DNA of 64,000 bases. Origin: Erythrocercus mccallii (lineage: Eukaryota; Chordata; Aves; Passeriformes; Dicruridae). This document shows positions 1 to 15,200 of the stretch, piece by piece. The DNA is taken from NCBI GenBank assembly GCA_013397435.1, contig VZRG01000536.1:280560-344559 (forward strand). The letters are read 5' to 3'. Made by a program: the position numbers and the translations under genes. Position 1 is the stretch's first letter, and each line of letters opens with the position of its first letter. Under the pieces are notes generated by a model, which did not search any database, was not told the DNA's origin, and saw nothing but the letters and a program-made list of their open reading frames with translations.

Positions 1-94
1 CCTGTTATTTTGCATCTCTGTGTGTCTGTATTATTTTGTTTGTTTGTTTTCAAGATTGTCTCAAGCCACACACTCTGTATTTTATTATACTCAG

Positions 95-232
95 CTCCTC
101 TTTCACTGCGTGCCACGGATGTTGCTAATGGAAACGCTAATGGAGGAAGAAATAACGCATTGAGTTCTACAGTCTCTCGGCCAATGCCTCACTCGACATC
201 TCCAAGTCCTGGCTGTGCAGCTGGAGACCAAG
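95..232 (+). CDS. GREB1L: GREB1L visible exon 1
   Basis: The exon begins after tactcag and ends before gtaaag; it is phase 1 at both ends. It encodes a low-complexity Ser/Asn/Gly segment (ATDVANGNANGG ... AAGDQ) matching the human linker before the GPPKKRHRGW motif. This linker varies between species, so the acceptor is a little less certain than in later exons. Confidence 0.85.
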
Positions 233-3200
233 GTAAAGAAAACCTCTTCATGTTTTTATTCTAAGCTGCATTGAATGTTGAGCTTGAAATTTGTGATTTT
301 GTTGTTCTTCCGATTGTAGCTGTTCTTACCATTCAGTCTTTATAGATCCATTTGTTTTTTGGTATGACCATTAATGATAATGCTGGACTTTTTAACACAG
401 GTAACAATATTTTTCACATAATTTGGTTTTATGTAAATCTAGGTATGAGCCTCTGGTGCTCTGCTTTGTGATATCGACTCAACATCATTGTGAAATGGAG
501 TATGGACTGGAATTTGGTCATTTGGGAGGACGAGGTTTAGAATTAGTTTTTCTTTCCTTCCAGCATCTATGTCCAGTTCTGGACCACCAAAGAAACGTCA
601 CCGAGGATGGTCTCCTGGGTCCCCAGTCCCTCCTCCTGGTTTAGCAGTGCCTCTTCCTGCAATCCGGCCTTCAACAAGAACAGGTAAAACTTGAATGACG
701 CTGAGATTTAATTTGTTAAAACATGAACTGAGCCAGCCCAGCAAGCCCTGTGCTGCACCTCTCCCGTCTTGCACAGCAAGCATAACTCATCTTGAAGTAT
801 TTAAGCACACCACAAAGAGTTTTTCAGGTGCCCCCGAAAAAGCACATATGATTGCTTGGTCCTGGGTTGTTGTAATCTAAGATGCAACAAGGGAAGTAAA
901 ACTGCTGGAGGAGAGAGAGGAAAGGAAGAGGCAAATAATATTACTAAAAATATAAAGCTAAAAGAAATCCATATCCTCCAACTGTAACTCAGTTGTTCTG
1001 AAATTGTGCAGGTGTATGCATATATGAATGTATTTCAAGGATTCTCGTTAGCCTTCACCTTGACTGTTGTGTCTCAGTCTGGTGTGGGATGCTACAAAAA
1101 CTGTACACTCCATTTCTGCAGCTTTATATAATTTTTGCCTAACAAAGGACACTGATATCCACTAGGTCATCTTCATTTAAAAGCAAAAAATGAGACCAAA
1201 TGTTAGTTGTGCATGGAAAAGCTGTAGGAGTTTAATATCAAGACACAAAATAGAATTAATTATGAGTAATCATCGATATCCATGTAGATACCTCTTTATT
1301 CATAACTGCTAATAAAACTATTCACTGATTGAGTACTTTTCACTTGTGAGATTGAGCATATTTTCTAAAGGGGAATAAAGAGTCACTTATTCTCTCTATA
1401 GAGTGAGAGAATAAGCATCCGAGGAATTAAAAAAGCCATTCATCAACATGCACAATGCATTTTTAACTCTGCTCTTGAGGACTTGGTTTTAAGATAATTT
1501 GCAATTATTTTCAGAGATATTCATCACAGGAGGAAGGGTTACATGGTAATGCAGACCTGCTTTTCTGAACACCTTAAATTGCAGCTTTTGTTGGTTTCTA
1601 TCTTCAGAAACCTGCTGAAGAGACATGATATAAGGCAACCTGCCCTTTTTGTTGAGTTTGTCTCTGCTAATCTGCTACCTCTGTTGTGTACTCCATTTTC
1701 TATGATTCTTTGGTAGTACCTTTTTCTGTTGGATAAACAGTTCCCCCTGCTAAAATGTATGCATTCAGTCATCCTGCCTTTGATGTTTTCCTATTGATGG
1801 CATGGTTTGAAAAAGTGGTTGCAAACCACCAAATGAAGCCTAAGAAACTTGTGAAGCAGGCCCTACTCTGAAGCCTGATTGCAGATGACAAAATTCTTGC
1901 ACTTGGTTTCCTTTACCTGTTGTTGCTGCTGTTGCTCTTTCATGAGTAAAGCCTAATTTTTTTCCTTGTAGCAACTATCTAAGGGCAACTTTGAGATTTT
2001 GGCCTGCTTTTATTTTACTTATCTACATATATCCTAGGTCAGAAGTTGAAGTAGTTTCTTCCCTTGTGTTGAGAGGCAGTATGGGGGGGGTGGCCTTTTG
2101 GCTTAGTACTTGGCTTTGTTTAAAGATGCATATTCAAACGTGTTTTGCTCTCTCATTCTCACCAACAATACAGTGGTCAGCAAAAGTTTTATTTTAGGGG
2201 TGGAGCTACAGGAGGATATAGGCTCTTCATTTAAATTACTTAAAACCATAGCAGGAAATGCAGACACCTTTTGAATTTTATTACAGTTAGTGATTTGCAG
2301 TAATTTTTTTTCTTATTTGTTCATAAGGCCAAATCACAGTATGAGCCTTTTAGTAATGGAAGTCTCTCTTTTCTTTATTTTATAGAGCCTCTTTTGTCAG
2401 TCCCAGTTCCTCAATCCATGTTAACTGGAATTTTACAGCCTCAACCCATCCCAGCAGGGGAGACTGTAATAGTTCCTGAAAACCTGCTGAATAACTCGGG
2501 AGTAAGACCAGTGATTTTGATAGGTAAGTCTTACACTGAGGAATCAAATGCTGCATTTTGTATTAATACATACTCCCCAGGAGAAAGAGGGTTTTATTTC
2601 TTTTAGTTAATTCTGGCATTCAGTACAATACAAAGGTGGTTTGTCACAGATAGTTTCCCTCAGTTGCTCAATATTTAAAACTGAGAGTCAGGCGATTTCT
2701 GGAGAACCTGATTTGCAAACAGGTCACCACTAGGTCAAATTTTATGCAGAACCACTGGCCAAATCTCAGTTTTATACAAATAAGATTTTTGTAAAACCCA
2801 AGAAGAGAAATATTTCCAAGTAATGAAAATAGCTTTCTGGTATAAAGAACTTATAAACTAAGCAAATATTTCCTGCAGCATTTTTAGTTCAGATCATGAA
2901 GCCCCAGAATTCTACGTGAGAACCAGAAAATTGATTTGCACTGACTAAACAGAAGTAAATCATACTAACTTTTTGTCATTTATAGTCCATAGTTCTTGTA
3001 AGCAATTGAGATAACAGATCAGGCTTCAGGCTTTTAAAATCCTTTAGCTGTATAAAGTATTTTGTTAACCCTTAGAAAGACATTGCTTTAAGAGTGTGAT
3101 TATGCTTTTAATGTGAAAATGCCTTTCAACCTGAGCTGTTTGGGCATAATATATAAAAAAATGAGTCAGCTAGTGCTGCCAAAATTTTGATGAGTGATTT

Positions 3201-6200
3201 TCTTTTCACTCTAGATTTTCTTTTAGGTCCAATATAGTATAGATGGTCATATGAAGTAGCTTCAATGTCAGCAGAACATGCCTGTCAGTCTGTGGAATAA
3301 TTTACCATTCATGAAAGAATGGAGAAGTTCTTCAAGTCCTCACTTGCACAGATAATTTTAATACACACAGTTCCTGGAGAATTAACAGGGCCATCTACAC
3401 CAGTAAATCTGTCAAGGATAGGGTTACGCTTCTGGTTTGTTTTGCTTAGCGTTGTTTTCTGTAAGCCGATTATAAAGCTCTAGCATGGTGCTCTAATGGT
3501 TTTCAGAGAAACACTTCCTTATTAAAGATGAGGGTGCCTACAGCCATCAGCTTAAGTGCAAATTGAATGCAGCCCTTAGGCTCTTGGAGAGCTGCCATTA
3601 AGTCCTCAGTTAGGCTAAATGTTAGTGGCCCTGAGAAACAGCGTCCTATTAATAGTACAGAACCAGATGTACCCAAAAGGATGGATTTGGCAAAATCTCT
3701 GTGGAAATGCTTATTTTGAAACAAAAAACATTCTGAAGGAAAAGAGGAGTTAGCCTGTGCACATGTGCTTTTTACCTTACAGAACAGCATGTTTAGTTGT
3801 CCATGTTTGTTTTACCTGTTTATGAAAACAGAATAGGAAGGTGACAAAAAAAGTGAAATCAATCACAGCAATACCGCAGTGGCTGAATCAATGCTAATGT
3901 GACTTATGCTGCTTTCATAATGTTAAGATCAATGTACTTTTGCTTTCATTGATTTTTCTTCTTTGTACACTATATTATGGAGAATCTGTATTTAAAGGTC
4001 AGGGTAAGAAGCAAACATAATATTCTCATCTGTATTTGGATAACAATAGTTATTATCCTGCTGAATATCATGCAGTTAATGTTAGTTCTTGCAAATGTAT
4101 GTGATCACTTGTTGTAAAACACAACTGAGGATCCCTGGCCTATAATTTATTTTTTAAGCTATTATAATGCCAAGAACAGTCATTGATGCAATGTATTTTG
4201 TCAGACAGCTTTAAGAAGAAGTTTGGAAATATAACATTGTGCAAGATTTCATGTAATGGCAACTTTTGTGAATTTCTGGGGGGTTTTCTTTCTTTTATCA
4301 TAGGCTATGGCACTTTACCTTATTTCTATGGAAATGTCGGTGATATTGTTGTAAGTCCCTTGCTGGTGAACTGCTACAAGATTCCACAGCTTGAAAACAA
4401 GGATTTGGATCTCTTGGGTTTGTCCAGCAGTCAGCTGCTAAGTGTAGAGAATATGATACTTTTAACTATTCAGTATCTTGTCCAACTAGGTAAGCGATTT
4501 GTCATAAGCACTTGGTTTTATTTGAGACTGTCCTTTTTTCTTTATATCTTCTTTATGTCCCTTTTAGGGCCAGTTTTCTGGCTGCTTTTGTGGCTGGAAG
4601 AGGCAAGTGGCTCCACCTAGTGTGTGTGACTTTGCCATTTTGTTCCTGAAACGGAAGAAGTGAAGTGAATTTAAAGGCTGATACGACTTCTGCTCTCCAT
4701 ATGGGGATTGACCAGGTCACCTTTGTGAAATGGATTTGCAATGCAGATAACTCATTTGCTTAGGGTATCAAACCATCAGTTATCACAGCCCTTTCTAAGG
4801 ACACTTGGTCTGTTTTATTCAGCTTTGTGACAAATGCTGGCAGATGTGTGATGGTTGTCATTGTTTTGGTGACAGCACTGTTTACATGAAAACCACATTT
4901 TTTATTCAGACTAAGGCAAGTGATTCAGTGAATATCTCATTCTTGTAAATGTTTTTGAAATGAACTTTTTGCAAGTTTGAGAGCAAGCTAGCAAGCCACA
5001 TTTTTTTTTCTCTTATTGCAGGTCCAGTCATTTTCCCTACCTTAGAATAAAAAGAGCAGTGGTAACAGCAAGGTTTTAGAAGTTAAAAATGCAGGATAGC
5101 GTTGGGAAACTTCCACAGCAGTCTCACCCTAACTTTTGTATTTGAAAAGATGCCACTTACGATAGAAGAGTGTGAAGTTACTTTTGTCAAGAGCACAGTG
5201 CATCTGTAATACATAATGGTATGAAATATGCAGGTGTTCCAAAAGCAGCGCAACTGCTAATAACCTTACAGTTTGGGGAGCAAATGTGCTCCATGCAGGT
5301 TTCACCCTTGAGTCTTCCACTTTGCTGCAGTTCTGTAAGAGACAGGAAGAAAACCATTTTCCATGTCGTAATACTCTCTAAGTGACCTGTTAGCTTTGTT
5401 TATCATTCTCTGCCTCACTAGTCCATTGGATGCCATGTTAGAACTGACAGAGGGTTTCTTAATTTTTTTACAGGATGTTTTTCTGTTGCCTTCTTTCAGG
5501 AGGCCTAGATTTGTTATTTGAGGTGTTCATCTTTTTTGGAAAGTTTATAGAGTATGTGTGTTAAAACCAGCTGCTTCACAAAAGTCCAGATTGATGGGGA
5601 AGCTTGCAAATTTGTAGCTAGCTGGATAACAGCATTTCCAATTAAAAATAAACTATTTATTGAAACCTGTGAGTGAATCACGCTCCATGAGCAAGTCTAA
5701 CTTTAGATGGATGCAGCAAGTCTATACTTGCTGCAAACTAGAGAAGGCTTCATGCAAAGCTTCTGTAGCAGAACTGTGTTTATTGAGCACTGTGACTTCA
5801 ACATAAAGCAGTTCTCTTATTAGCAGGTGTTTAGTTTGGCTCTTGTTCTTAGCTGTGCAAAGCTGAATAGTTTCCTGTTTGACCTTATGTGGAGACATGT
5901 GCCAATACTGTAAGATGAAAGAGCCTAATGAGGAGAAAAGTAAAAACATTCTGTAGAGAAAGGGATCAAAACATGTTGCTGGTTTGAATGTTGCTGTAAA
6001 CTTAAAACTGTTGGAATTGTGACAGTTGTACTGATCTGTAGCCTTTGTCCCATGTTGTTAAATCAAAGCAGATTAGAGATGATTGGAGGGCAGTCAGATT
6101 CAAGTTTTTGACAAGAAGAGACAAATACATATAAATTAACAATTTGTTCATGTAAGCCTCTTTTTTATTGAGAAAGTATGAATAAAATGTTTTTCTTTTC

Positions 6201-9200
6201 TCCAGAGTATATTGTGAAAGAGTAAGATAAAGACGAAGATAAAAAAACAGGCAAAAACATGAAAGACAGAGTCTTGCTGAATTTTTTTCAGATCTCACTA
6301 CTTGTATAAAATACATTTGCAGATTACTGTGATCATGGATGATAAGAATATTATCTATGAAAGTGCTCCTTTTTTGGGGAAAAAGAAGGATATAGCTGAG
6401 AATTCTTATCAGTTTTCTTGTAAAATTATGACAACATTAATTATAGGGCAGTGCTGTTGTGTTTTCAGAAATCAACTGAGCAATTGTGATGATATTTACA
6501 AATCAAAGTAAAAAAAAAATGCATTTCTGATGCCTTAAACCTTTTATGAACACTATACATAGTTAAACCTGTGATTGTGAGCCGTAGCATTGCTATAAAT
6601 AAATTCTACTGACTTCGATAAAGGAATAAGTAAAAAAAAGATTAAGAAGTGTGTTTGTTTTTAGTGGGTTTTTTTAAATCTACCTCCTGGACTTACTCAG
6701 AGTTCATATTTGTTATCTCTGGCAGCATTCATGGTAAAGTATTCTCAAGCTTTGTTTTTATACATCAGAATGCCCATGTTTGCAGTATGGGTTACATTCC
6801 ATTATCTCTAATTGTCGGCTTTTTACTATTGCACTGCCATTGCTACAAACACAATCTCAGCCTATGCACTGCTAAGGTGGTCTGTGTTCTGGTTGAAAAA
6901 GATTTCTGGACCACTGTTTGGAATTCTGAAATCATTCTGCCTTCTCTCTTGTCGTGGTACATTTGAATCATTTTGACTATATATGTTGTATGCTGTGACA
7001 CACAGAGGTGTTTTGTAGTTTTAATTATCCAAATGTACATCCAGACTCAAGGCTCTTGCAAGGCTTCGTCTTGCGTGGAAGGGATAATCAGAAACTAAAA
7101 GCAAGAGCTTATTCCATCAGTTCTCTTGTCTTAGATGGTTGGAGAAGTAGTCTCTGTGGATGCACTCTGAAGTTTGTCTACCCAGAAATGAATGTCATCC
7201 ATGTTGACATAAACTGTGTAGAATAATGGAATAGAATCATAGCAGCACTGAGTCTTTTAGGTTGAAAAAACCTTTAAGATCAGTGAGACCAATCATTAAC
7301 CCAGAACTACCAGGTTCACCACTAAATCGTGTCCCCAACTGCCATATCCATGTATCTTTTGAATGCCTTCAGGGATGCTGAATACACCACTTCCCTGGGC
7401 AGCCTATTGCAATGCCTAACCACCCTGTCAGTGAAGAAATTTATCTTAATACCCAATCTAAACTTCCCCTGGCACAACTTGAGGCCATTTCCATCTGTCC
7501 TGTCACTTGTTATCTGAGAGAAGAGGCCAATCCCCACCTGGCTACAGCCTCCTTTCAGGTAATTGTAGAGTGCAATGAGGTCCTCCCAGGCCTCCTTTTC
7601 TGCAGGCTAAACAACCCCAGCTCCCATTTCCCATAGAACTTGTGCTCACCGGTTGTATTGCTCTTCTCTGGACATGCTCCAGCATGTCAATGTCCTTCCT
7701 GTAGTGAGAGACCCTGAACTGGACACAGGACTCCGTTTCTGGCCTCACCAGTGCTGAGTACACGGGTATGATCCTGCCCTGGTCCTGCTGGCCCCATTAT
7801 TTCTGGTGCAAGCCAGACACTGGCCTTCTTGGCCACCTGGGCATATGCTGGCTCATGTTCAGCCAGCCATCAACCAACAACCCCGGGTGCTTTTTCTCCA
7901 GGCAGTTTTCCAGCCACTCTTCCCAAGCCTATTGCACTGCTGGGGGTTATTGTGACCCAAGGGCAGGACATGGCACTTTGTTTTGTTGAACCTCAAGCAC
8001 TGTCCTCAACCCATTGATCCAGACCATCCAGATCCCTCTGCAGAGCCTTCCTGTCCTTTGTCACCTGCAAACTGCCTGAGGGTGCTCTCATACAGAATTA
8101 CTGAATATTCTGAGTTGTAAGGGACCCGTAAGGATCATCGAGTCCAACTCTTAAGGGAATGGCCCATATGGAGTTTGAACCTACTACCTTGGCATTATTA
8201 GCACTGTGTTCTACCCAACTGAGCCAATCTCACTCAATCCCCTTGTCCATATCATCAATACAGATATTTAACAGTCTGGCCCAAACACTGAGCCCTGGGG
8301 AACAGCACTTGTGACTGGACACCAACTGGATGCAACCCAGATATTAGTATTTTATGATTTTATTGTTTATTTTGCATTTTTGTTTTTGAAATCAAGATGA
8401 TCATTTGCATGCTTATTTCTGTAGAGAAGCTGTTATATATTCCCTTTTAGCACTGACATTTTTTTTGGAAACTCTTAACAAATCAAAATCAGTATCCATC
8501 ATTTTGTCTTACATCTCATCTGTTCCATATTAGTTCCATTATTTTTCTGGACAGTTGTGGAGAAAGACTGACATACTTTCTTATAAGTAATCAGAGTGAA
8601 ATTCTCAGTATTCTCATACTGAGAATCTGCTTTTCCATTCATACCATTATTTCCATCTTCTTGGATTCATGATGATGACCCTTGAGTTTAGAACCTGTCT
8701 ATTATGTAGCCTCTGTCAATCAGCAAAAGTTTGCTTTTATTTCTGTTAGTGGGTAGCATCATTTTGAGGGGTTTATATGTTTCAGGTAAATATTATTTAT
8801 GCAGAGGAACATTCTTCTCTACTGATATTTGTCTAGTTTTGGGAGGGGGTTTTGTTTGTTTTTTTTTTAATTTTGAGGTCTTCAAGGACCTAGAATGTGT
8901 GATACTTTTTTAGAAGGATAAAAAAAATACATTTCCAAAAGAAATCTCTAAAAGAAAGAATTATGTCCATGGACTCATCAGAATTTTTCAGTTTGCATCA
9001 AAAATGAGAACAGCCTTGCACTTACAAGTTTATAGTTGTCCTACCATCTATGGTAATTGGGTGGTGGCACTTTCCATATGTTAATTCTCAAAAAGGCAAA
9101 AATGACAACAGGTGGCAGTTTTTACAGATTCTATGCTGTGGGTTATTTACCCACACCCTGTTTCTCACACAACCTTTCTGTTTCCTGGCCTGAAAGAAAA

Positions 9201-12200
9201 CATAAAACCAAATCCAGTATTTCACATATCTCTGATATTTAAGCCGCCTCCATTTTGTCATAGAAAGGCAAGCTGCTGAAGTGTGAAGCTGCCTCCTTTG
9301 GCACTGATATGAGATCTTGGCAATATAAGCTATGGTTACTTTTTACTCTGTGTTCATGAATGTTTTTAACTATTCCTGAATGTCTTTGACAATGAGACAA
9401 AGCTAACTGAACAGAATGTTAATTGAAGTTCAGTTGAGGGACTGATGGCAAGATAGGATGGCTTATATTTCTCTTTTCCAGTTCAAGTACAGTTGACAGA
9501 GTCTGGGGAATGTAGATCTAAAGTTGCATATTCTTCTTTATGCTTGCAGATTTGCTAAATTAATTTAATTTAGCTAAGGAAGAAGTTAAACATGTTTATT
9601 TCCATCCATGCTTAGTTGATTAGTATGCATGATGAGAAAAAGCAAAGCAAAGAGCAATTACCAGGCTTTGTCAGGCTACATGGCTGTGATTAGGCTGCGA
9701 GGATAAGCATTTGGGTTTTCTGCTGCAAAAACATATGGCTGCATGCTTAATCCTTCTCTTCCAGGCAAAAGGCACATATTTTCCCACTCCCTTGTTTGTC
9801 TCACTAATTGCTGAAGCTAGGAGTGAGGTGGAATACCTCATTGTTTGGAGGAGAAAAAATAGAAAAAGGTGGTAGTGGAAGAAAGGCTTCTAAAATAAAA
9901 AACAGAGAATAAACCATGTGGGTAGATATCCACTGAGTAGCGAGTGGGTTTTTTTAAATATTAAAAAATATGGCGAAGGAGCTTGTCAGAGCAAGACAGA
10001 CGTAATTATTCCTGGTTCAATAACATTTTTGTATGAGACACTGTTCTTCTGTTTGTTTGTTTTCACTGTAGGTCCTGACCAGATACCCCTGAGGGAAGAA
10101 TTTGAGCAGATCATGTTGAAAGCTATGCAGGAGTTTACTCTGAGAGAGAGATCCTTGCAGATGAGTGCACAGTGTATATCTGTGTCACCAGGTCAACTCC
10201 CTTGGCTTGCCAGGTTAATTGCTAGTGTGTCTCGGGATCTCGTGCATGTGGTTGTCACCCAGAATTCCCTGGCAGAGGGCATCTCAGAGACCTTGAGGTC
10301 TCTCAATGAAATGAAACATCAGCAAAAGCTACCAGATTATGTAGTTGCCATTTGTGCGTCAAAGATTAGAGGAAATGAATTCTGTGTAGTGGTTTTAGGT
10401 GAGTATATTTGCAGACTGCTTCACACAGCAATGCCAAATTAATTTTCTTGAGTTATTGATTGGTTTTTAAATTTTATTCTTTTTATTTTAAATTTTTATT
10501 TTAAAATTTATTAAAATTTTATTTTAAATTTATTGTTTTTATTCTCCTTTGTATTGTTGCACTGCAATGTCACAGTATCTCCAGCAAGACTTGGAGTACT
10601 GAGGTCCATGAGGATATTAAAAATATCTTTATGCTAGTCATTACTACTTACTGAGGGGCCTGAGACTTTATTGTTTGTGTGATTGCCTTAGAAAATATCC
10701 TGAAGTGACCCAGTGGCAAAATAGTTGGTTTGCCTTTGTTTCATGTGACAACTGCAATATTTTACATGACAGAGTCTTATGCAGACTGCTTAAAACAGAA
10801 TGTGCTTTTCATCCTTTTTACTCTTTTTATCCTTGTTTTTATCCTTTGTATTCTGCACTGATGATTGGCTGTGCTGTTTGTGCATGAATGAGTGTGTCTG
10901 GATGGAAATGAACTTTGACTAGTCATCTTTCCTTTGCAGGCAGATAAATCAGTAATGCCAACTTTTTTTACCTTTTTTTCCCCACACTGGAGTTAATTAT
11001 TTTTTTCATATTTATCCAGAACCCTCCATTTCATCTAAGGTACAAATACTTATTTTGAATACCATTTGTCATACAAATATGCAAAATTATGTGCAATAGT
11101 GAAGAACCTGCTAAAATTAGTTATATCGACTAATTCTGCAGTCACTAGTGAAGTAGACTTGAGACTCCTCTCCCAGTCTACTGGGTAAAAACAATGGGGA
11201 TCCATGACTGAAGATCAGAGTGCCCCAGGCTTCTAGGATGAAAAGGTTGTGTTGACAGTAAAGTGTATTAAGGTTTGCTGTTACTCTTTTCCCCTCTCTT
11301 CTGCAGGTCAGTATCAATCTCGGGCACTTGCAGAGAGCATGCTTACCACCAGTGAATTTTTAAAAGAGATCAGTTATGAGCTCATCACAGGGAAAGTTAG
11401 TTTCCTGGCATCACATTTCAAAAATACATCTTTAGGTGAGTGATTCTAAGAATCAGAAGTTCTAGCCAAGACAGTCTTGTCTTTAGGGTTGGTGGGTCTC
11501 CTGCTTATCAGTTAAAATGCACATGGATACAGCTCTGCTCTCTCCATTGAGAGGCATTCTGTTCTTCTCTCCTCCTTGTGTGTAAAAGAGTGCTTGTCTC
11601 CCACACCTGTGTGGTGGCAGTTCATAACCCACGGGCAAAACATTTTTAACAGTCTCTGCTGTTGAATGTAATGGCAGGGCATGTAATACACTGTTAAGTA
11701 CACAAGTGTTTTCTAGTTTGCACTTTTAGCAAGGTTTTAGAGGTTGTTTTATAGTGTGTGTTTCTTTGTAATCTTCAGATGTTACCAGTAGCTGTAAAGC
11801 CACAGACCTGAAATTATACATCTGTGGTTCCTTTTTTTTTTTAGTTAATCCAATTGGTAAATCAGTAGATAAAAGAGAAAAGTATTTTCCCTCCCTCTCT
11901 TCCCTTGCCCAAGTGCAGATTCAACATCAGCTGTGTGAGAACATGGGTGTATGTAATGCTTGATATTGTTTCTCTGAAATGGTTTTCAGATAATTTGGTG
12001 TTTCTAATTTTGATCTAGGTGATGATTTGGACAAGCTGCTGGAAAAGATGCTACAGCAGCGGGGGGAAAGTGTCATTATTCCTTTTAATGGAGATGTTAG
12101 TGAGTGTGTGTCATCTCAGGAGGCAATTGCCATGGTTTCTACACAAGAACCAGGTAATTTTTTTTACATGCAAGATATGAAGTAAGTGAGTAGCTTGTTA

Positions 12201-15200
12201 AACGTCAAAATGTCTACACCTCAGGAGAATCTGAGGGCACATTTGCAGTCAGTGTGCCAACCTTAAAATACTAATCCTGCCAGCTAAATGTAGCAATAGA
12301 ACAGTTGCTCAGACAGAAAATCTCTGTAATAACCTTCTGCAATTTTTTTCCCCTGATGTTTTTATATTCTGTAAGCTAAAACATGTTATCTTCTGTTAGG
12401 CATCAGGCAGAGTAGAGAAGATATTTCTTTGTAACACTGGCAGAGTAGATTCATCTCATCTGTTTGCGCAGAGAAAAGGAATGTAACCTTGTGTTTAAGG
12501 CAGAGGGGAATTGTGTTCTCCTTCTGATCTCCTCGGGTGTCTTTGGGCCTGGTAATATGCATTAGAGACTTTTGCTCTGAGGCTTAAACTTTTAGGGAAT
12601 GTGTTTTAAGATCTTGGACTGAAAGTGCTAGGCAAGTGTGATCTGTAATTTGTTGATCTGAGGTGTGTCTTATTCAGCATAATGTGTTAACATGCTTAAA
12701 TGCAAAAGATAAGCTAGGATTTCCTGTCCAAAATTGCTACTTTTCAGAATTATTTAGCTATTCAGAGTTCTAAACATACTTTCCTTTTCATATCACAATA
12801 ATGGTAAAAGATACACTGAGCTGTTGTGAACATTGAGATTCTTTCAGGTTTAGTATCAAAACAAACTCAACCTCCAGTAAAGCTTTTCTCTGTGAAAGAA
12901 AGGTATGCTCTTGGTTTGTATTACTTAAATCAAATTCACCTATTTGGTGTTAAATCTGAATGAAAGCAAAATGATTTATTGTCTCCACATGGATCAGGAG
13001 ATCCAACTAGAAGGGCTGACAGGCATTTTTTTCTGGCACCTTCAGAAGTACAAATCTCGAGCTCCTCAGAGGATTAATTTGAAAAGAGAATGATCTTTAA
13101 ATTCTGGTGGTTTTCTTCTTCTTACTGTGTACTTTTTTTTAAAAACCTTTGTATTTTCTCAAACAATTGTTCTGAGTTCATTTTGTCATTAACATATGGC
13201 TGTACAGTGGTTGAAGCTATTCAACTACCTGAATAAAAAAAAATAAAGAAGTAAGGCTCCTAGGCAGTGAGAGGGACATTTCTTCCATAGCAGATCTGGT
13301 GAAATGGACACTAAGGCATAATTGAACAGGGGATAAGCACATGTGTGCATGCACACGCCAAAACACATCCCTGTGTAAAACCAACACAGTAGAAATGTGG
13401 CATAAAAAAACCTGTAATACCATTAAAGGATTTAATCTGGTAATCTGCAAATTGAAAATACTCAGTGGTTAATGAAGCATGGATTGTTGGACATAGAATT
13501 TACCTAATGGAAATACTGAAATATGCTTTTTATTTTGAGGAAACATGAATGCTCTCATCAGCCTCTCAGTTCTCTGTATTTAGTGTGATATTGACATTTA
13601 TTAAGTCCAAATAAATCTGAGTTTCAGGAGAACATTAGAGCTTTGTACTTCTCTCTCTCTCTGCTTTTTATTATGTGTACACATGCACGTCTTTATATAC
13701 TATGTATGTGCATGCATATTATGTATGTGTTGATTAATTTAACAGAAAGCATTTCACAGTGTTGGTGTTGAGGTTTACTTGGGTTGCACTGTTAGAAATC
13801 CTTAAAACACTTAGGGCATTTTAAAAAATGGACAGTGTTGTACTTGAGGTCATTTGATATATTACCACATTTTGATCAAAGAAAGTTGGCATTTGTGATC
13901 TGGACCAAACTCTCCAGAGCACTGAGATTTGTTCTGGTGAGTGATTCTTTTTTTTTTTTTCCCTGATAATAGAGAGTAGGCTATTTGGAAGGTCATGTTT
14001 TGCTGGGGGGGTGGGAAAGTAATCATGTTTCTTGTTGTGTTTTGTTTTCTTTTTCAAACAAACACACTCTAGATTTGGATGTTGATACCTTCCAAATTTA
14101 CCAGCCACAGCTCACAGTTGCCAGAAAGCTCTTGTCCCAGGTTTGTGCTATAGCAGACAGTGGCAATCAGAGCCTGGATCTGGGCCACTTCAGCAAGGTG
14201 GACTTCATCGTTATAGTGCCCCGCTCGGAAGTCCTGGTGCAGCAGACCCTTCAACGGATCCGACAATCAGGTAAAAGGGAGGGAAGGGGAAACAGGCTGA
14301 TCAACCCCAGTATATGATGTTATTATATCATAACTGGTACAAGGGGAGCAGTAAGTTGCTCCAATATATCTTTTGTCCTCATAGTTTGCATTTTATTTTA
14401 CTTTTTTAAAAAAAAGTGTTAAAAAATCATGAAGACCCTGGAAAATACCTAATAGACCCACATTTCAGAATAGTTTATTCCTACTTCTTTAATTCAAATG
14501 ACATTCAAAGTCATATACGTTGCACCATGCCTAATTTATGAATATGACAGCAATATATCTTTACAAAGGCTAGTTGTATTGACACAAACATTGAAGCAGA
14601 GCATGAAAAGCGTGATATGATATGATATATGGTATGATGGTAGGGAGAATCAATTTTACATAAATTAATGATATTTGCAAAGGAAAGGTCAAGATAACTT
14701 TTTCTGACTCAGACAATACTAATATATTAGCTTAATGTAGGCAAGTTTGGCCTAGGATCATGGAGCACGGCCAAGTGAGTGCTGCTTCGGAAATCTTTGT
14801 GGAGGCCTGATTTTTTTCCCCCATTTTTTGATAATGTGAGAAGTTTTTGAAAGGTCTTCAGGCACTTTTTGGAGGAAATCCAGAAGCCAAGGAGCACATT
14901 TTGGCCTCCATTATGAGAGAAATTGCATATGGATAATCATCTTCTTACTGGGGCCTATCAGTGGTTTGGACAAGTGGCAACTTCCCATTGACCCTTCATT
15001 TCTGGATGCACTCAAAGGTAAAGAACTTTGTTGTATTCTTCTTTTTGACAGGTGTGCTTGTGGACTTGGGCCTAGAAGACAATGGAACGGCCTATCAGAG
15101 AGCTGAGAAATATGTGGTTCGGCTGGACAATGAGATTCAAACTAAATTTGAAATTTTCATGAGGCGAGTGAAGCAGAACCCCTACACGCTCTTTGTGCTG

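Larger units (their letters stand above)
4490..10071 (+). other. Large GREB1L intron (5.6 kb) before exon 5
   Basis: The only recognisable content is the CR1 with nested SINE at 7225-8340. The flanks (4490-7224 and 8341-10071) show short A and T runs and no credible exon. Confidence 0.6.
10399..14072 (+). other. GREB1L introns between exons 5 and 8
   Basis: Three introns hold the AT-rich tract after exon 5 and the CT/ATGT tract near 13.7 kb. Nothing else is recognised. ORFs here are short and overlap splice-site pyrimidine tracts. Confidence 0.55.

Noticed and set aside
7322..7763. Minus-strand ORFs of 71 and 73 codons as genes
   Set aside because: Their translations are CR1 reverse-transcriptase C-terminal fragments with stops and frame breaks.
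7768..8017. Overlapping plus-strand ORFs of 73 and 62 codons
   Set aside because: Antisense of the CR1 element.
8155..8228. A functional tRNA-Ile gene on the minus strand
   Set aside because: Several stem mismatches, a lost acceptor end and a CR1-like tail show it is the head of a SINE.
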